DNA of 64,000 nucleotides, from positions 62,001-126,000 of the forward strand of contig JAJEDJ010000005.1 of assembly GCA_022821545.1 (NCBI GenBank), read 5' to 3'. The DNA comes from Caldilineaceae bacterium. GTDB lineage: Bacteria > Chloroflexota > Anaerolineae > Caldilineales > Caldilineaceae. The translations under genes were made by a program, and so were the position numbers. Of the stretch, positions 1 to 10,709 are shown one piece after another (the stretch's first letter is position 1; each line of letters starts with the position of its first letter). The notes beneath the pieces are model-generated. The model ran no database searches, was not told where the DNA came from, and saw nothing but the letters and a program-made list of their open reading frames with translations.

Positions 1-81
1 CCCGGATCCACCGCAAACACGGACAGCAGTCGTTTCCTGAGCGCGCGCAGCAATGGTAAGATTCCCTCCCATCCTGCTCAG

Positions 82-3000
82 ATGCCGGTGGGGACACTCA
101 GACAAATACTGCGCCAGTTTGCCACTGCGAGCGAGCTGACCAGCTTGATGGGAAGCCCGGCTACGGCCAGTGTCTGGTTACCCAGCCAAAGTGGACTTCC
201 TCAGACACATCTGGGATCCTTTCAGAAGGGCGTAAATGCCTTATCGGGGGACAGCGAGCCACACCGACTCCAGGCCTGGCAGGTCACCGGGCTGACTCTG
301 GATCCCTTCCACACGCTGGCCTTCCTCAGCCGTTTTACAAATGAGAGGCTCATCGAACTTCCTTATTCGACCTCGCTGTTTCGCCATGCCCGTCTGGGAA
401 ATGATCTCCTGTTTTGGAGCCACGCGGCGAAGTTTGTACTGGAGCTGCTTGCCGGACAGCACTTTTTGCCAGGGCTGATACCGGACAGCAGCGGCCGTTT
501 CTGGGCCTCGTGGCAACCATTTCTCCTGGAGGGCAGTCTGCGAGAACGCCTGGAATATCTCGTCGAATTGATGCCTCCTGTTTGCCGAGCCTACGATCTG
601 GAACGCTTGGAAGATGCGCCGGCTCCCGGCGCGATTGTCGAACACTTCATTGGCGTTGTGATAAATCGGGCGATCCGCGAATGGTCGTCCGAAGTGAGAG
701 GGAGAAACGGGAGCGGTCCGGATCGGCGCGCGGCCGCCGGACTCGGCAGCGGCCTGCGGACCCCTCTCCCATCTTCCGGTTCAATGTGGATGGATGGCCT
801 CTCCGGTGAGCAACCGCTGCTTCAACTTCCTCCCCAGCCAGCTCATCAACTATATAAACGATGGATCGAGTGGATGGAGCAACTCCACTCCTCGGTGGCG
901 GACTCCAATTTTCAGGTCGCATTCGCACTGGAGCTGCAGGCCGACGAAGACAAGGGTTCCCATCCTGACTCGGAGTCAGTTGCTTCGCCTCCCGCCCCTA
1001 TCCCACTGAACAACTGGCATCTTCAGTACTATTTGCAGGATAAAGACGAACCGGACTTACTGATTCCGGCGCAGAGGGTATGGAATCAGAATGGCCAAAG
1101 TATCCGCGTGGACGGCCGGCGCTTTGACCAACCACAGGAGCGGCTGCTGACCGGTCTGGGAATAGCAAGCCGCCTGTTCGCGCCAATACGTGAAAGCCTG
1201 AGGGCGCCGCGTCCCGAACGGGCGACTCTTTCACTTGAAGAAACTTACCTGTTCCTGAAAGAGATAGGCCCTCTACTTCAGAGCAGCGGTTTCGGTGTCA
1301 TAATGCCGGAATGGTGGGCGGCCCGCAGCCGTTCACGTCTGGGCCTGCGCCTTCGTCTGGGCGGCCAGGCCGGTTTCGCGTCAGGGGGGGCCGGGCAGGG
1401 CGCCGTGATAGGACAGAGCGGGCCGGGCAGCCAGGATGAAGGTCTGGGCACAAGCGCGTCTCTGGACTTGAGAGGACTGATCCACTTCCGCTGGGAACTG
1501 ACTCTCGGAGATCAGACGCTCAGCAGAGAAGAGTTTGAACGACTTGCGGACTTGGGTTCGCCGCTGGTGCGCTTGGGCGAGGAGTGGCTGGAACTGGATC
1601 CTGCGCAGGTTCATGCGGCCCGGCGGTTCCTGGACCGCAACGAAGCGGTCGGGAGCATGCCGCTCTTGCAGGCCGTGGGGTTGGCGCAGGCCTTTTCCCG
1701 CACAGACCGGGAGAGTGATCGGGAAACCTGGGCGGCGTCTTTATTCGATGCCTGGAGGCCCGATGGCCTGCCGCAAGGACAAGATGGACCGCAGCTTGAT
1801 AACCTGGCAGCGCCATTTGATCCACCCGGTGATCACGAGATGGCCGAGGGCCTTTCCGGACCGGATCTGCCCCTGGAGGCGGTTGTAGCCGACGGCTGGC
1901 TCGGTGCCGCATTAGAGCGGTTACGAGGTATTGAACCCGTCGAAGACATTCAGGAACCCGACGGATTCGTGGGCAAACTGAGGCCCTACCAGCGCCGAGG
2001 GGTGGGCTGGCTCTCGTTTTTGCGGCAGCTTGGTTTAGGGGCTTGTCTCGCCGACGACATGGGACTGGGAAAGACAATTCAAGCAATTGCTCTCTTGCTC
2101 CACTCACGGCAGCTGGCAGAAATCCGGCGCCGGTCTCGTAACGGTCATGCAGAGGACCGGGAGCGGCCTGCGCTACTGATCTGCCCGACGAGCGTCGTCG
2201 CCAACTGGCGGCACGAGATTGAGAAATTTGCCCCGGGTTTGCGCCTCTTGCTGCACCACGGGAGCGGTAGGCTGAGCGGCGAGGCGTTTCGTTCTGCGCT
2301 GTCCCAGCATGACATGGTGATCACAAGCTTTGGCATCGCCAGGCGCGATATCGACATGTTGGAGACGCAGGCTTGGAGCGACCTTATCCTGGACGAAGCG
2401 CAGAACATCAAGAATCCGTCGGCCAAACAGACGCAGGCGATCCGGCGATTGAGCGGGAACTCCAAGGCGCTGGGCGAAAAGGGTGGGTCACCGCCCTTCA
2501 GGGTTGCACTGACAGGTACTCCCGTGGAAAACCGGCTTCTTGAACTGTGGAGCATCATGGAGTTCCTCAATCCCGGCTACCTGGGGAATCGGGAGCGCTT
2601 TCGCCAGCAGTTTGTCCTGCCGGTCGAACGCTATAATGACGAATTCGCCGCTGCCGATCTCCGCAGGATGGTGCAGCCCTTCCTTTTGCGGCGCCTCAAG
2701 ACCGATCCGACGATTATTTCGGACCTGCCTGAAAAGAATGAAATGGTCGTGTACTGCTCTCTTTCCAAGGAACAGGAGACTCTCTACACGCAGGTCATAG
2801 AGGAGACGATGGAGCGCGTGGAGAGAAGCGAAGGAGTGCAGCGGAGGGGGTTGGTACTGGGACTCCTTCTCAAGCTGAAACAGGTGACGAACCATCCCGC
2901 TCACTACCTGGGAGAAAAGGGTCCTTTGGAGGTCCGCAGCGGCAAGTTGAGCCGGCTGACTGAGATGCTTGAAGAAGCCCTCGCCGTTGGTGATCGGGCA

Positions 3001-3471
3001 CTCGTGTTTACACAGTTTGTGGAGATGGGACATCTGTTGCGTCGGCACTTGATGGAGAATCTGGGGCGGGAGGCACTGTTCCTGCACGGCGGTACGCCTG
3101 CGGCGAGGCGTGAGCAAATGGTACGCTCCTTCCAGGAAGACAGTGACGGGGCGCCGATTTTCGTTCTCAGTTTGCGGGCAGGAGGCGTCGGCGTGAATCT
3201 GACAAGGGCGAATCACGTCTTCCACTTCGATCGCTGGTGGAACCCGGCAGTGGAGAACCAGGCCACCGACAGGGCATTCCGAATCGGCCAAAAACGCTCC
3301 GTTCAAGTATACAAGTTTGTCGTTTCTGGCACTTTGGAAGAACAGATTCACAAAATGATAGAGAGCAAACAGGATTTGGCGGAATCGATCGTCAACAGCG
3401 GCGAGGACTGGCTGGCCGACATGGATACCGAGGGTCTTCGCCAGCTGATTGCGCTCCGCAGCCGCGGTTAG
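82..3471 (+). CDS. SNF2-family DEAD/DEAH helicase-like ATPase
   Basis: Swi2/Snf2-type double-stranded DNA translocase of 1129 residues. The N-terminal half (about 1-600) matches the bacterial SNF2-associated region in layout only. The ATPase core follows: Walker A DDMGLGKT near residue 658, the DEAQ box near 771, then LTGTPVENR, and a C-terminal helicase lobe with LHGGT, RAGGVGVNLT and the arginine-finger-type TDRAFRIGQ. The frame stays open upstream to base 1 with no stop, so the true start could lie outside the window; ATG 82 is used because it is the first in-frame canonical start, although it has no clear Shine-Dalgarno. The next gene encodes a SWIM zinc-finger protein, a common partner of bacterial SNF2 enzymes. 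The substrate is unknown; a role in DNA repair or transcription recycling is inference. Confidence 0.9.
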   Translation: MPVGTLRQILRQFATASELTSLMGSPATASVWLPSQSGLPQTHLGSFQKGVNALSGDSEPHRLQAWQVTGLTLDPFHTLAFLSRFTNERLIELPYSTSLFRHARLGNDLLFWSHAAKFVLELLAGQHFLPGLIPDSSGRFWASWQPFLLEGSLRERLEYLVELMPPVCRAYDLERLEDAPAPGAIVEHFIGVVINRAIREWSSEVRGRNGSGPDRRAAAGLGSGLRTPLPSSGSMWMDGLSGEQPLLQLPPQPAHQLYKRWIEWMEQLHSSVADSNFQVAFALELQADEDKGSHPDSESVASPPAPIPLNNWHLQYYLQDKDEPDLLIPAQRVWNQNGQSIRVDGRRFDQPQERLLTGLGIASRLFAPIRESLRAPRPERATLSLEETYLFLKEIGPLLQSSGFGVIMPEWWAARSRSRLGLRLRLGGQAGFASGGAGQGAVIGQSGPGSQDEGLGTSASLDLRGLIHFRWELTLGDQTLSREEFERLADLGSPLVRLGEEWLELDPAQVHAARRFLDRNEAVGSMPLLQAVGLAQAFSRTDRESDRETWAASLFDAWRPDGLPQGQDGPQLDNLAAPFDPPGDHEMAEGLSGPDLPLEAVVADGWLGAALERLRGIEPVEDIQEPDGFVGKLRPYQRRGVGWLSFLRQLGLGACLADDMGLGKTIQAIALLLHSRQLAEIRRRSRNGHAEDRERPALLICPTSVVANWRHEIEKFAPGLRLLLHHGSGRLSGEAFRSALSQHDMVITSFGIARRDIDMLETQAWSDLILDEAQNIKNPSAKQTQAIRRLSGNSKALGEKGGSPPFRVALTGTPVENRLLELWSIMEFLNPGYLGNRERFRQQFVLPVERYNDEFAAADLRRMVQPFLLRRLKTDPTIISDLPEKNEMVVYCSLSKEQETLYTQVIEETMERVERSEGVQRRGLVLGLLLKLKQVTNHPAHYLGEKGPLEVRSGKLSRLTEMLEEALAVGDRALVFTQFVEMGHLLRRHLMENLGREALFLHGGTPAARREQMVRSFQEDSDGAPIFVLSLRAGGVGVNLTRANHVFHFDRWWNPAVENQATDRAFRIGQKRSVQVYKFVVSGTLEEQIHKMIESKQDLAESIVNSGEDWLADMDTEGLRQLIALRSRG

Positions 3472-3645
3472 AGGAGGCCGGCTACGGAAGAGAGTTGCCT
3501 TCGCCTGCCTTGAGATGTTACTAAGCTGCGAATCGATGCGGCATTTCTTGCAGTTGCGCCTCCCGGCGCGCTGACAGACCTGTCACGCCGATGCGCATAA
3601 GGGTTGAAATCGTCAGCAAGTAACTGGACTGGAGCCGAAACATAG

Positions 3646-4575
3646 ATGACCGAAGCACCGGGCAAGGACGGTTCGTGGGCTGTCCGATGGCATGCGTATC
3701 TGAATGCGCAGGGGTTCGACCTGAAGCGTGGTCAGGCACTGACGCGGCGGTTGCAGGTTAAGGCCGTTGACGTTCAGTTTGGCCGCATCAGGGCAGAGGT
3801 TGGTGAGTCCCATCGAGGCAGCTGCCAGGTTGAGATCGATATCCCGCCGCTGCGCGACGAAGAGTGGTCGGGGGTCCTCGACGCGTTGGCAGGGGAGGCA
3901 TTGTACGCAGCGCAGCTGCTGGCTGGGGGAAACGAGTGGGAAACGTTTCTCGCCGTACTTGATGCGGTCTTCAGTGACGCCGAAGTCGCCCTGCTTTCAC
4001 CTTCATCGGCAGCCGGGGAAGTAGAGGCGCGTTGCTCCGATTGTCTCAGCCAGGGTACTCCCTGCAGGCATACCCTGGTCGTGTTGTACCGGTTTGGCCA
4101 GATGATTTCCGACGACCCCTGGCAGTTGCTGCTTCTGCGGGGAAGAGACCGGCAGCAGGTTCTGACAGGACTGCGTCTTCGTCGCAGCCACGACGTAGAA
4201 GAGGACTTTCGCGGCGAAGGGGAACTGTCCGGCGCCGCGTCCGACTCGCCGATTGCCGGGTACGACGGACTGAACGCGCTGGAGGATTCGGCTGTCCGAC
4301 AGGATGAGCATTTAGACCTCGCCGCGCAGATCGACACCTATTGGGGCGGGCGGCAGTTGGGACCGGGAGGCACGCGCCAGGACCTGCGAACATTGCACTA
4401 CAACATCGCACCGCCTCTGATTCGAATGGCGCTTCTGCGTCGGCTCGGACCACCTCCATTTCAGCAGGACAGCCCGGAAATCTACGACAGGCTCGCGGAA
4501 ATCTACCTTGAAGTCTCCTCCAAGGCATTGGAACTGGCCTTCGCGCCCGAGCCCGACGGCGACGGGACCGGTTGA
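3646..4575 (+). CDS. SWIM zinc-finger protein, partner of the SNF2 ATPase
   Basis: Protein of 309 residues with a SWIM-type zinc motif, CSDC then CRH, placing the ligands at Cys130, Cys133, Cys140 and His142. SWIM domains bind DNA or protein, and in bacteria they often sit directly after a SNF2 ATPase, as here (174 bases downstream). The rest of the chain is mixed helix and is not recognised. The start has only a weak GGAG about 16 bases upstream. Its end is followed 28 bases later by the next gene. It probably gives DNA or protein binding to the SNF2 motor, by analogy with the pairing. Confidence 0.75.
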   Translation: MTEAPGKDGSWAVRWHAYLNAQGFDLKRGQALTRRLQVKAVDVQFGRIRAEVGESHRGSCQVEIDIPPLRDEEWSGVLDALAGEALYAAQLLAGGNEWETFLAVLDAVFSDAEVALLSPSSAAGEVEARCSDCLSQGTPCRHTLVVLYRFGQMISDDPWQLLLLRGRDRQQVLTGLRLRRSHDVEEDFRGEGELSGAASDSPIAGYDGLNALEDSAVRQDEHLDLAAQIDTYWGGRQLGPGGTRQDLRTLHYNIAPPLIRMALLRRLGPPPFQQDSPEIYDRLAEIYLEVSSKALELAFAPEPDGDGTG

Positions 4576-4603
4576 CCGAAAACCTGGCAAGAAGGAGCGA
4601 ACT

Positions 4604-5968
4604 GTGATCAGTCAGATGTTGGCGCAGAGGGCAGCGGAGTCAAACCCGATCAAAGTGGGTGTAATCGGCACTGGCAAGTTTGGCGCGGGTCTGGTGGCCC
4701 AGATTTCGCAGATGGAAGGGATGGAAGTTGCGGCCATTGCCGACGTCAATGCACACAATGCCCGATACGCCTATCTTTCGAGCGGAGCCGCCTCAGAGGA
4801 GATTCAAACGGCGGAAACAGGAGACGAATTGGAGGACTCAGTCCGCGCCGGCAGACCTGTAATCGTCGAAGACGGACTGGCGCTGACGGATTGCGATTCA
4901 GTCGACGTGATCGTAGAGTCCACAGGTCTGCCTGAGGTGGGCGCAAGGTACGCATACCACGCCTTGAGCAACCGCAAACACGTCGTTATGGTGAACGTGG
5001 AAGCGGACGTAACGGTCGGACCCTTCTTGCGGCGCACAGCTGATGCCGCCGGCGTCGTCTACACCATGGTGGACGGCGACCAGCCGGCTGTAACCTGGAA
5101 CATCGTCGAATGGGCGCGCAGCCTGGGATTGGAGATCGTGGCGGCGGGTCGAGGGACCATCTACTTCGACGACGATTTCGAGGGAACACCTGAGACGGCG
5201 GCCTCCCGTTTCGGCTTCACCGAAGAGCACATAGAACGGCGCACGATAAATCTGAAAATGTTCAACTCCTTTCGCGACGGCACGAAGGCGCAGGTGGAGA
5301 TGACCGCCCTCGCAAATGCTGCCGGCCTTGTGCCGGACCGAAGGGGCATGCACGAGCCTTCGGTAAATCTCGAAGAAATTCCCCTACGCTTCAGTCTGCA
5401 GGAGGAGGGAGGGCTGCTCAGCCGGCACGGTGTAGTGGAGCTGGCGAATTCGGTTGCCGCAGATGGCAGGACCCTACTGCCGAATCCCCTCAAAATGGGC
5501 GTCTTTGCAGTCGTCCGCTCGGAGCATCCCTTTACCCGCGAAGACCTGGCTTACCACGGTTGCCATGTCGGCGGGGAGGGCAAGAACTTTCTCCTTTACC
5601 GGCCCTATCATCTGGTGGCAGTCCCGGCCCCGCTCAGTATTGCTCGCGCCGTCTTTTTCAACGCGGCGAACGGGTCGTGCGCCCCGACGGCAACCGCAGA
5701 ATGCGTTACCGTGGCGAAGAGGGACCTCAGAAAAGGCGAGGCGCTGGACGGAGGAGGTGGATACACGGTCGTAGGCCAGTGTGAGAAGGCGTCCGTCGCG
5801 CGTCAGGAGGGCCTGTTGCCTCTGGGCCTTGCCGAAGGAGCGGTAGTCAAGCGAGCAATCTCCAAGGGAGAGGCAGTCAGGTACGGGGACGTAGAGCTGA
5901 ACGAGGACTCCTTCGTGCTCAAAATGCGCCGGCTGCAGGACGGGCTGGCTGGTGGCGAACAACTGTAG
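4604..5968 (+). CDS. SAF-domain homoserine-dehydrogenase-like NAD(P) oxidoreductase
   Basis: The N-terminal Rossmann fold has the nucleotide-binding signature GVIGTGKFGAG, followed by a dehydrogenase-like middle section and a C-terminal SAF domain starting near VAKRDLRKGEAL. This is the arrangement of the predicted homoserine dehydrogenase family COG4091; the true substrate is unknown, and a sugar-acid or amino-acid semialdehyde is possible. The open frame reaches back to 4508, inside the SWIM gene, but GTG 4604 is preferred because GAAGGAG lies 7 bases upstream and the protein then begins 15 residues before the Rossmann strand. Length is 454 residues. The gene runs into an aldo/keto reductase 34 bases downstream, suggesting one redox operon. 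Confidence 0.8.
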   Translation: MISQMLAQRAAESNPIKVGVIGTGKFGAGLVAQISQMEGMEVAAIADVNAHNARYAYLSSGAASEEIQTAETGDELEDSVRAGRPVIVEDGLALTDCDSVDVIVESTGLPEVGARYAYHALSNRKHVVMVNVEADVTVGPFLRRTADAAGVVYTMVDGDQPAVTWNIVEWARSLGLEIVAAGRGTIYFDDDFEGTPETAASRFGFTEEHIERRTINLKMFNSFRDGTKAQVEMTALANAAGLVPDRRGMHEPSVNLEEIPLRFSLQEEGGLLSRHGVVELANSVAADGRTLLPNPLKMGVFAVVRSEHPFTREDLAYHGCHVGGEGKNFLLYRPYHLVAVPAPLSIARAVFFNAANGSCAPTATAECVTVAKRDLRKGEALDGGGGYTVVGQCEKASVARQEGLLPLGLAEGAVVKRAISKGEAVRYGDVELNEDSFVLKMRRLQDGLAGGEQL

Positions 5969-6002
5969 AGGCGGGAAGAAAAACATCCAACAGGAGTTGG
6001 GC

Positions 6003-7024
<1,022 letters not shown>

Positions 7025-7028
<4 letters not shown>

Positions 7029-8005
7029 CGGTCTATAACGTTCGCCCCTTTCGAGCGAGTGAACGGGAGTACGAGGACCTCGCAAACTTTCTCCGGACCG
7101 TCTCTCCGGAAAGACGGCCGGAGTCGGCGGAAGAACTTAGGCGGGAGGACGGTGACTGGCCGGTAGAGTCTCTCCATGAACGAGTCGCAGCATATTCTCA
7201 GGAACGGAGAATGGCGGCGGTCGGGACCTGCTACAATGCCTACTGGCAGGACAGCCCTTCTACGGTCTGTCTTCGATTTGATATCCATCCCGACCACGAG
7301 ACATCTCAGCTTCTCCCCCTCTTGTACGGAAGCATCCGGAGCCTACTGGCTCGCCGCAAATGCGAATTCCGACGCTTGAAGTGCGGGGCTAGGGAAGATG
7401 ACAGTGCAATGGTCCGGTTCCTGCTGGGGCAAGGCTTTCACCAGGGAGCGCGGTCGCCCTCATCGGCCTTGCAGGTCGTGAACTTCGACGGCTCTGCTTG
7501 CGAAGGGGCGTATGAGCGACTGGCACAGGACGGGATCCGCTTGAAAACACTGTCCCAACTCTACGGAGAGGAGCCGGAGTGGAAACGGAAACTGCGCGAT
7601 TTGCGCTGGAAGATCGTGCAGGACGTGCCGTCTACGGAGCCGTTCGCGGAGCCGACGGTTGAGGAATTTGAGGAGATGGTCCTGAAGGACCCCGCCCTGG
7701 ATGAAGAGGCCTTTTTTGTAGCGCTTTCCGCCGATCGAACCTTCATCGGCATGAGCAATCTTTGGCGAAATGATCCCGCAGGAATGCGCCTGGATGCGGG
7801 ATTGACAGGGGTCGTTCGCTCCCACCGGCGCAGGGGTATCGCCACGGCACTCAAAATGCGAACGATCCAGTATGCCCAAAGTTGTGGCGCCGAAACGATT
7901 GAGACAAGCAACGAGGAAGGCAGTCCTATGCTGGCGCTCAACCGTAAACTTGGCTTTGAGCCTAAGCCGGCACGGGTTGACTTCACTCGGGAGACTGCCG
8001 CTTGA
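7025..8005 (+). CDS. tandem GNAT-family N-acetyltransferase
   Basis: Protein of 326 residues with two GNAT-like halves. The C-terminal half has the clear acetyl-CoA loop, VVRSHRRRGIATALK (about residues 259-273), followed by the usual ETIETSNEEGSPMLALNRKLGF helix-strand end. The N-terminal half (1-160) has GNAT-like spacing but a degenerate CoA loop, so it may be structural. GTG 7025 starts inside the stop of the aldo/keto reductase (GTGA overlap). The acceptor substrate is unknown; proteins of this kind include mycothiol-synthase-like enzymes and many self-resistance acetyltransferases. Confidence 0.8.
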
Positions 8006-8135
8006 AGTCTGCGTCGACTGTGGCGCTTCAGAATGACATTCAGGCCCAAACAAGATCGTTACGGTATCTTCTCCCTTCATTTCAAGAGACCTGAAGCGAA
8101 GGGCGGGCCCCATCACACCAAGGAGATAGTACGCC

Positions 8136-8891
8136 ATGAGCAATTTCACCACGCAGGCAGAGCAGCTCGACGAGTCTTTGCAACTCTCGCTTCCTCCTGT
8201 GGCGATCGGCTTTGCCGACGAACTGCCGGCAGGGATACCATCCTATGAGGATGTGGCCCCGGCCGGCTGCTACTTCTGGCAGGAGGCATCACAGAAGGTC
8301 TTTTCGACCAGCGCCAAGGACCACGAACTGTGTGCCATCGGCGTACACACGCATAACCTTGAAGGTGCGTCCGCGGCGCAGCCGGTTGAATTGATGTCGG
8401 CGCTGGAGGCAATGCAAGGGCTGGACTATGTCAGGGAGGAGGAGGTCGCCGCCATCCCTGTGCTGCCGCAGCCGGTGCGGCACACAGTTTACGGTCCGCT
8501 GGCGGATTTCCCTATGGACGCAGATGTAGTTCTGCTATTCGCCCACGCGCAGCAGAGCCTGATATTGACCGAAGCGGCGGCCCGGGTCGACGAGGGCGTT
8601 CCGCCGGCGATGGGCAGGCCGGCCTGTGCAGTAGTGCCCCAGGTTAGAAATGGAGGACGAGCCGCGATGAGCCTTGGATGTTGCGGCGCGAGAGCCTACC
8701 TTGATGCGCTCTCAGATGACATAGCGTTGTGGGCGCTCCCGGGCGAAAAGCTTGAGGCGTACTGTAAGGAGATCAATGGGCTGGCCAAGTCCAACGGGAT
8801 CCTGACTGTTTTCCACGAGCGGAGACGGGAGGATGTCGCCGCAGGCAAAAGGCCCAGCGTGCAGGAGTCGCTCGATAGGTTGGCCGGTTAG
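8136..8891 (+). CDS. DUF169 family protein
   Basis: Protein of 251 residues matching the DUF169 pattern (COG2043): an early LPPVAIGF segment, several cysteines in the first half (AGCYFWQEA and HELCAIGVHT), and the GRPACAVVP ... SLGCCGAR motif near residues 165-188. The family is soluble, often cysteine-rich and of unknown biochemistry, though it turns up near metal or radical chemistry. AAGGAG lies upstream of ATG 8136 with spacing near 8. It may be cotranscribed with the GNAT gene 130 bases upstream. A hairpin follows the stop. Confidence 0.75.
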   Translation: MSNFTTQAEQLDESLQLSLPPVAIGFADELPAGIPSYEDVAPAGCYFWQEASQKVFSTSAKDHELCAIGVHTHNLEGASAAQPVELMSALEAMQGLDYVREEEVAAIPVLPQPVRHTVYGPLADFPMDADVVLLFAHAQQSLILTEAAARVDEGVPPAMGRPACAVVPQVRNGGRAAMSLGCCGARAYLDALSDDIALWALPGEKLEAYCKEINGLAKSNGILTVFHERRREDVAAGKRPSVQESLDRLAG

Positions 8892-8900
8892 ACCCATCTC

Positions 8901-8919
8901 AACGGCAAATTGTGCCGTT
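8901..8919 (+). terminator. short hairpin after the DUF169 gene, weak terminator
   Basis: Seven-base perfect stem (AACGGCA with TGCCGTT) and a five-base loop, starting ten bases after the DUF169 stop. The U-tract is poor (TTTCAG), so termination may be partial. An 11-bp palindrome, CACAAGTTGTG at 8930-8940, follows and could be an operator. Confidence 0.4.
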
Positions 8920-8962
8920 TCAGCGGCAACACAAGTTGTGCAATCCAGCGTGAGAAGGGACT

Positions 8963-8991
8963 TTGCGCTGATCTATCTGGATTGGTATACT
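8963..8991 (+). promoter_or_regulatory. predicted sigma-70-type promoter for the HlyD-like gene
   Basis: TTGCGC, a 17-base spacer and TATACT, placed about 158 bases before ATG 9149. The -10 box is 5/6 to consensus and the -35 box 4/6. The hairpin and palindrome just upstream mark a transcription boundary. Confidence 0.4.
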
Positions 8992-9148
8992 GATCAGGTT
9001 GCGCTGGCGAGCGAGAGTAGGGATTGAGGCGCTGGTTCTTCAAGGCTGCGGCCAGCGGAACTGAAAGCAAGTTCCGGTATTGCTCTCCCCCCCTCCTAAT
9101 TTATTCTGTCAGGCTCCGGAGGATCTGGATTCTTCAGAGGAGGCCACT

Positions 9149-10471
9149 ATGTTACGAACAGTTAGTCGAGTCGTGCCCATTCTGCTCCTGATTGTGTTCA
9201 TCGCGACGGGTGTTGCTCTCGTTCAAAACGGGCATCTCGCGACCAATTTGGCTGCGAATGACCGGCTTGCCTCCGCCACTGGGGCACAGCAGGACGCGGT
9301 TGAGCCCCAGACGAGCATTCCTACATATTTCGGCTCCCTCGAAGTTACGAAGTCGCGGGCGGTTACGCCGGGCGTGGGCGGGGAAGTCCTGGAAGTATTC
9401 GTCGAAGTGGGCGACCTTGTTGAAGAGGGACAGGAGCTGTTCAGGTTGGATGCGACTCAACTCAACTGGGCCGTTCAGCGTGCGGAAATTGCCCTGGAGC
9501 TGGCAAGGATATCGCTCCTTGAGATCAATGAGCAGTCTTCTGAAGGCGATCTTGCTGTTGCCCAGGCCAATTTGGAGCTTGCGAAATCCAACCTGGAGAA
9601 ATTGGAGGCAGGGGGAGCGACCGAAGACGAGTTGGCCGCAACGCGGGCGAGCGCGACAGCTGCCTGGGCGCGATATAATGAGCTACTTGCCGGCCCGACT
9701 GAAGCCCGCTTGCAGCAACTGAGAGCGAACGTTGAGAGGGCGGAGCTGGCGGTTACGCAAGCGCAGCGGGCATACAATGAGGTCGCATGGCGGGGCGACG
9801 TTGGCCGCACGCCGCAGGCTGCGAATTTGCAGCGAGTTACTATCGACCTGAACGTGGCGCAAGCATCCTACAATGAAGCGACTCAACCTGCGCGTGCGTC
9901 GGAAGTACAGTCAGCCCTGGCCGCGGCCCACCGGGCCCAACACGCGTTGAACGAACTCGAAGAAGGCGTGTCGGAGGTCGATCTGGCCGTAGGGAGAGCA
10001 AGAGTCGCGGCTGCCGAGGCAACCGTATTGAGAATCCTGGAGTTGACCACAAGCCAGAAGTCGGCCGAACTGCGTGTAAGTCAGGCGCTCGTCAACTTGG
10101 AAGAGTCGCAACAGCGCATGGACAAAGCCAGTGTTCGCGCGCCGCTGACAGGCGTAGTTCTTACGCTTAGTGCTGAAGAGGGCCAGGTGATCGGCGCCTC
10201 AGCGCCTGCCGCCGTTATCGGCGATCCCTCAGCCCTGGAACTGGTCGTGGGGATTCCTCAGGACCAGGTCCTGACAATGTCTGTCGGCGATCCGGTTCGG
10301 ATAACCCGGTTCGGGAGCGAAGACATCTCGGTTCAGTCGACGATTTCCAGAATCGCCCCAATCAGTTTGCCCGGCAAAGGGAATTCCACATTTCCGGTTA
10401 CGATTCGACTGCCTGAGGAAGGCACCGCCCAGTTCAATCCTGGTATCTTTGTCTCGGCGACCTTTGAATAG
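9149..10471 (+). CDS. HlyD/RND-type periplasmic adaptor (membrane fusion protein)
   Basis: Membrane fusion protein of 440 residues. One N-terminal membrane segment (about residues 8-27) is followed by a lipoyl/barrel-sandwich half (VTPGVGGEVLEVFVEVGDLVEEGQ), a long alpha-helical coiled hairpin rich in Ala, Glu and Gln (about 115-310), the second lipoyl half (VRAPLTGVVLTLSAEEGQVIG) and a beta-barrel end. The start was set at ATG 9149, with AGAGGAGG 5 bases upstream; the frame from 9080 has no such site. These adaptors normally work with an ABC or RND exporter, but no exporter gene lies beside it here; the next gene encodes an SH3 protein. It therefore probably serves a transporter encoded elsewhere. 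Confidence 0.85.
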   Translation: MLRTVSRVVPILLLIVFIATGVALVQNGHLATNLAANDRLASATGAQQDAVEPQTSIPTYFGSLEVTKSRAVTPGVGGEVLEVFVEVGDLVEEGQELFRLDATQLNWAVQRAEIALELARISLLEINEQSSEGDLAVAQANLELAKSNLEKLEAGGATEDELAATRASATAAWARYNELLAGPTEARLQQLRANVERAELAVTQAQRAYNEVAWRGDVGRTPQAANLQRVTIDLNVAQASYNEATQPARASEVQSALAAAHRAQHALNELEEGVSEVDLAVGRARVAAAEATVLRILELTTSQKSAELRVSQALVNLEESQQRMDKASVRAPLTGVVLTLSAEEGQVIGASAPAAVIGDPSALELVVGIPQDQVLTMSVGDPVRITRFGSEDISVQSTISRIAPISLPGKGNSTFPVTIRLPEEGTAQFNPGIFVSATFE

Positions 10472-10576
10472 TCAAATTGCATGTCCAAAAACCTCGACTG
10501 AGAGTGATTGCCGGGTTCTGGACGCTTTCGCCCGCTGCACGGGGCGATTGTAAGTTCAGCAGAACCAGTTGACTGC

Positions 10577-10638
10577 ATGGGAACCTCGTAGTGGTAGCGT
10601 GACGGCAAATCGGACGCTCCCATAACCAGGGTTCCCAT
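10577..10638. repeat. 62-bp imperfect inverted repeat in the HlyD-SH3 intergenic region
   Basis: The outer arms ATGGGAACC and GGTTCCCAT are perfect over 9 bp. The inner arms AGCGT and ACGCT are perfect over 5 bp. The intervening 10 and 11 bases mostly pair (TGGT with ACCA, for example), leaving a 13-base apical loop. No T-run follows directly, so it is not a standard terminator. It could be a small structured RNA, an mRNA-stabilising element or a miniature mobile repeat. Confidence 0.6.
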
Positions 10639-10709
10639 TTGCTTTCGGTACTACGTCTTATGCACACAAAGGAGAGCCCCTTGGCGAGCCACATGCGAGC
10701 GTTGGAGAT

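Noticed and set aside
2488..3351. Minus-strand frame of 287 codons inside the SNF2 gene
   Set aside because: Antisense shadow of a highly conserved helicase domain with no motif of its own.
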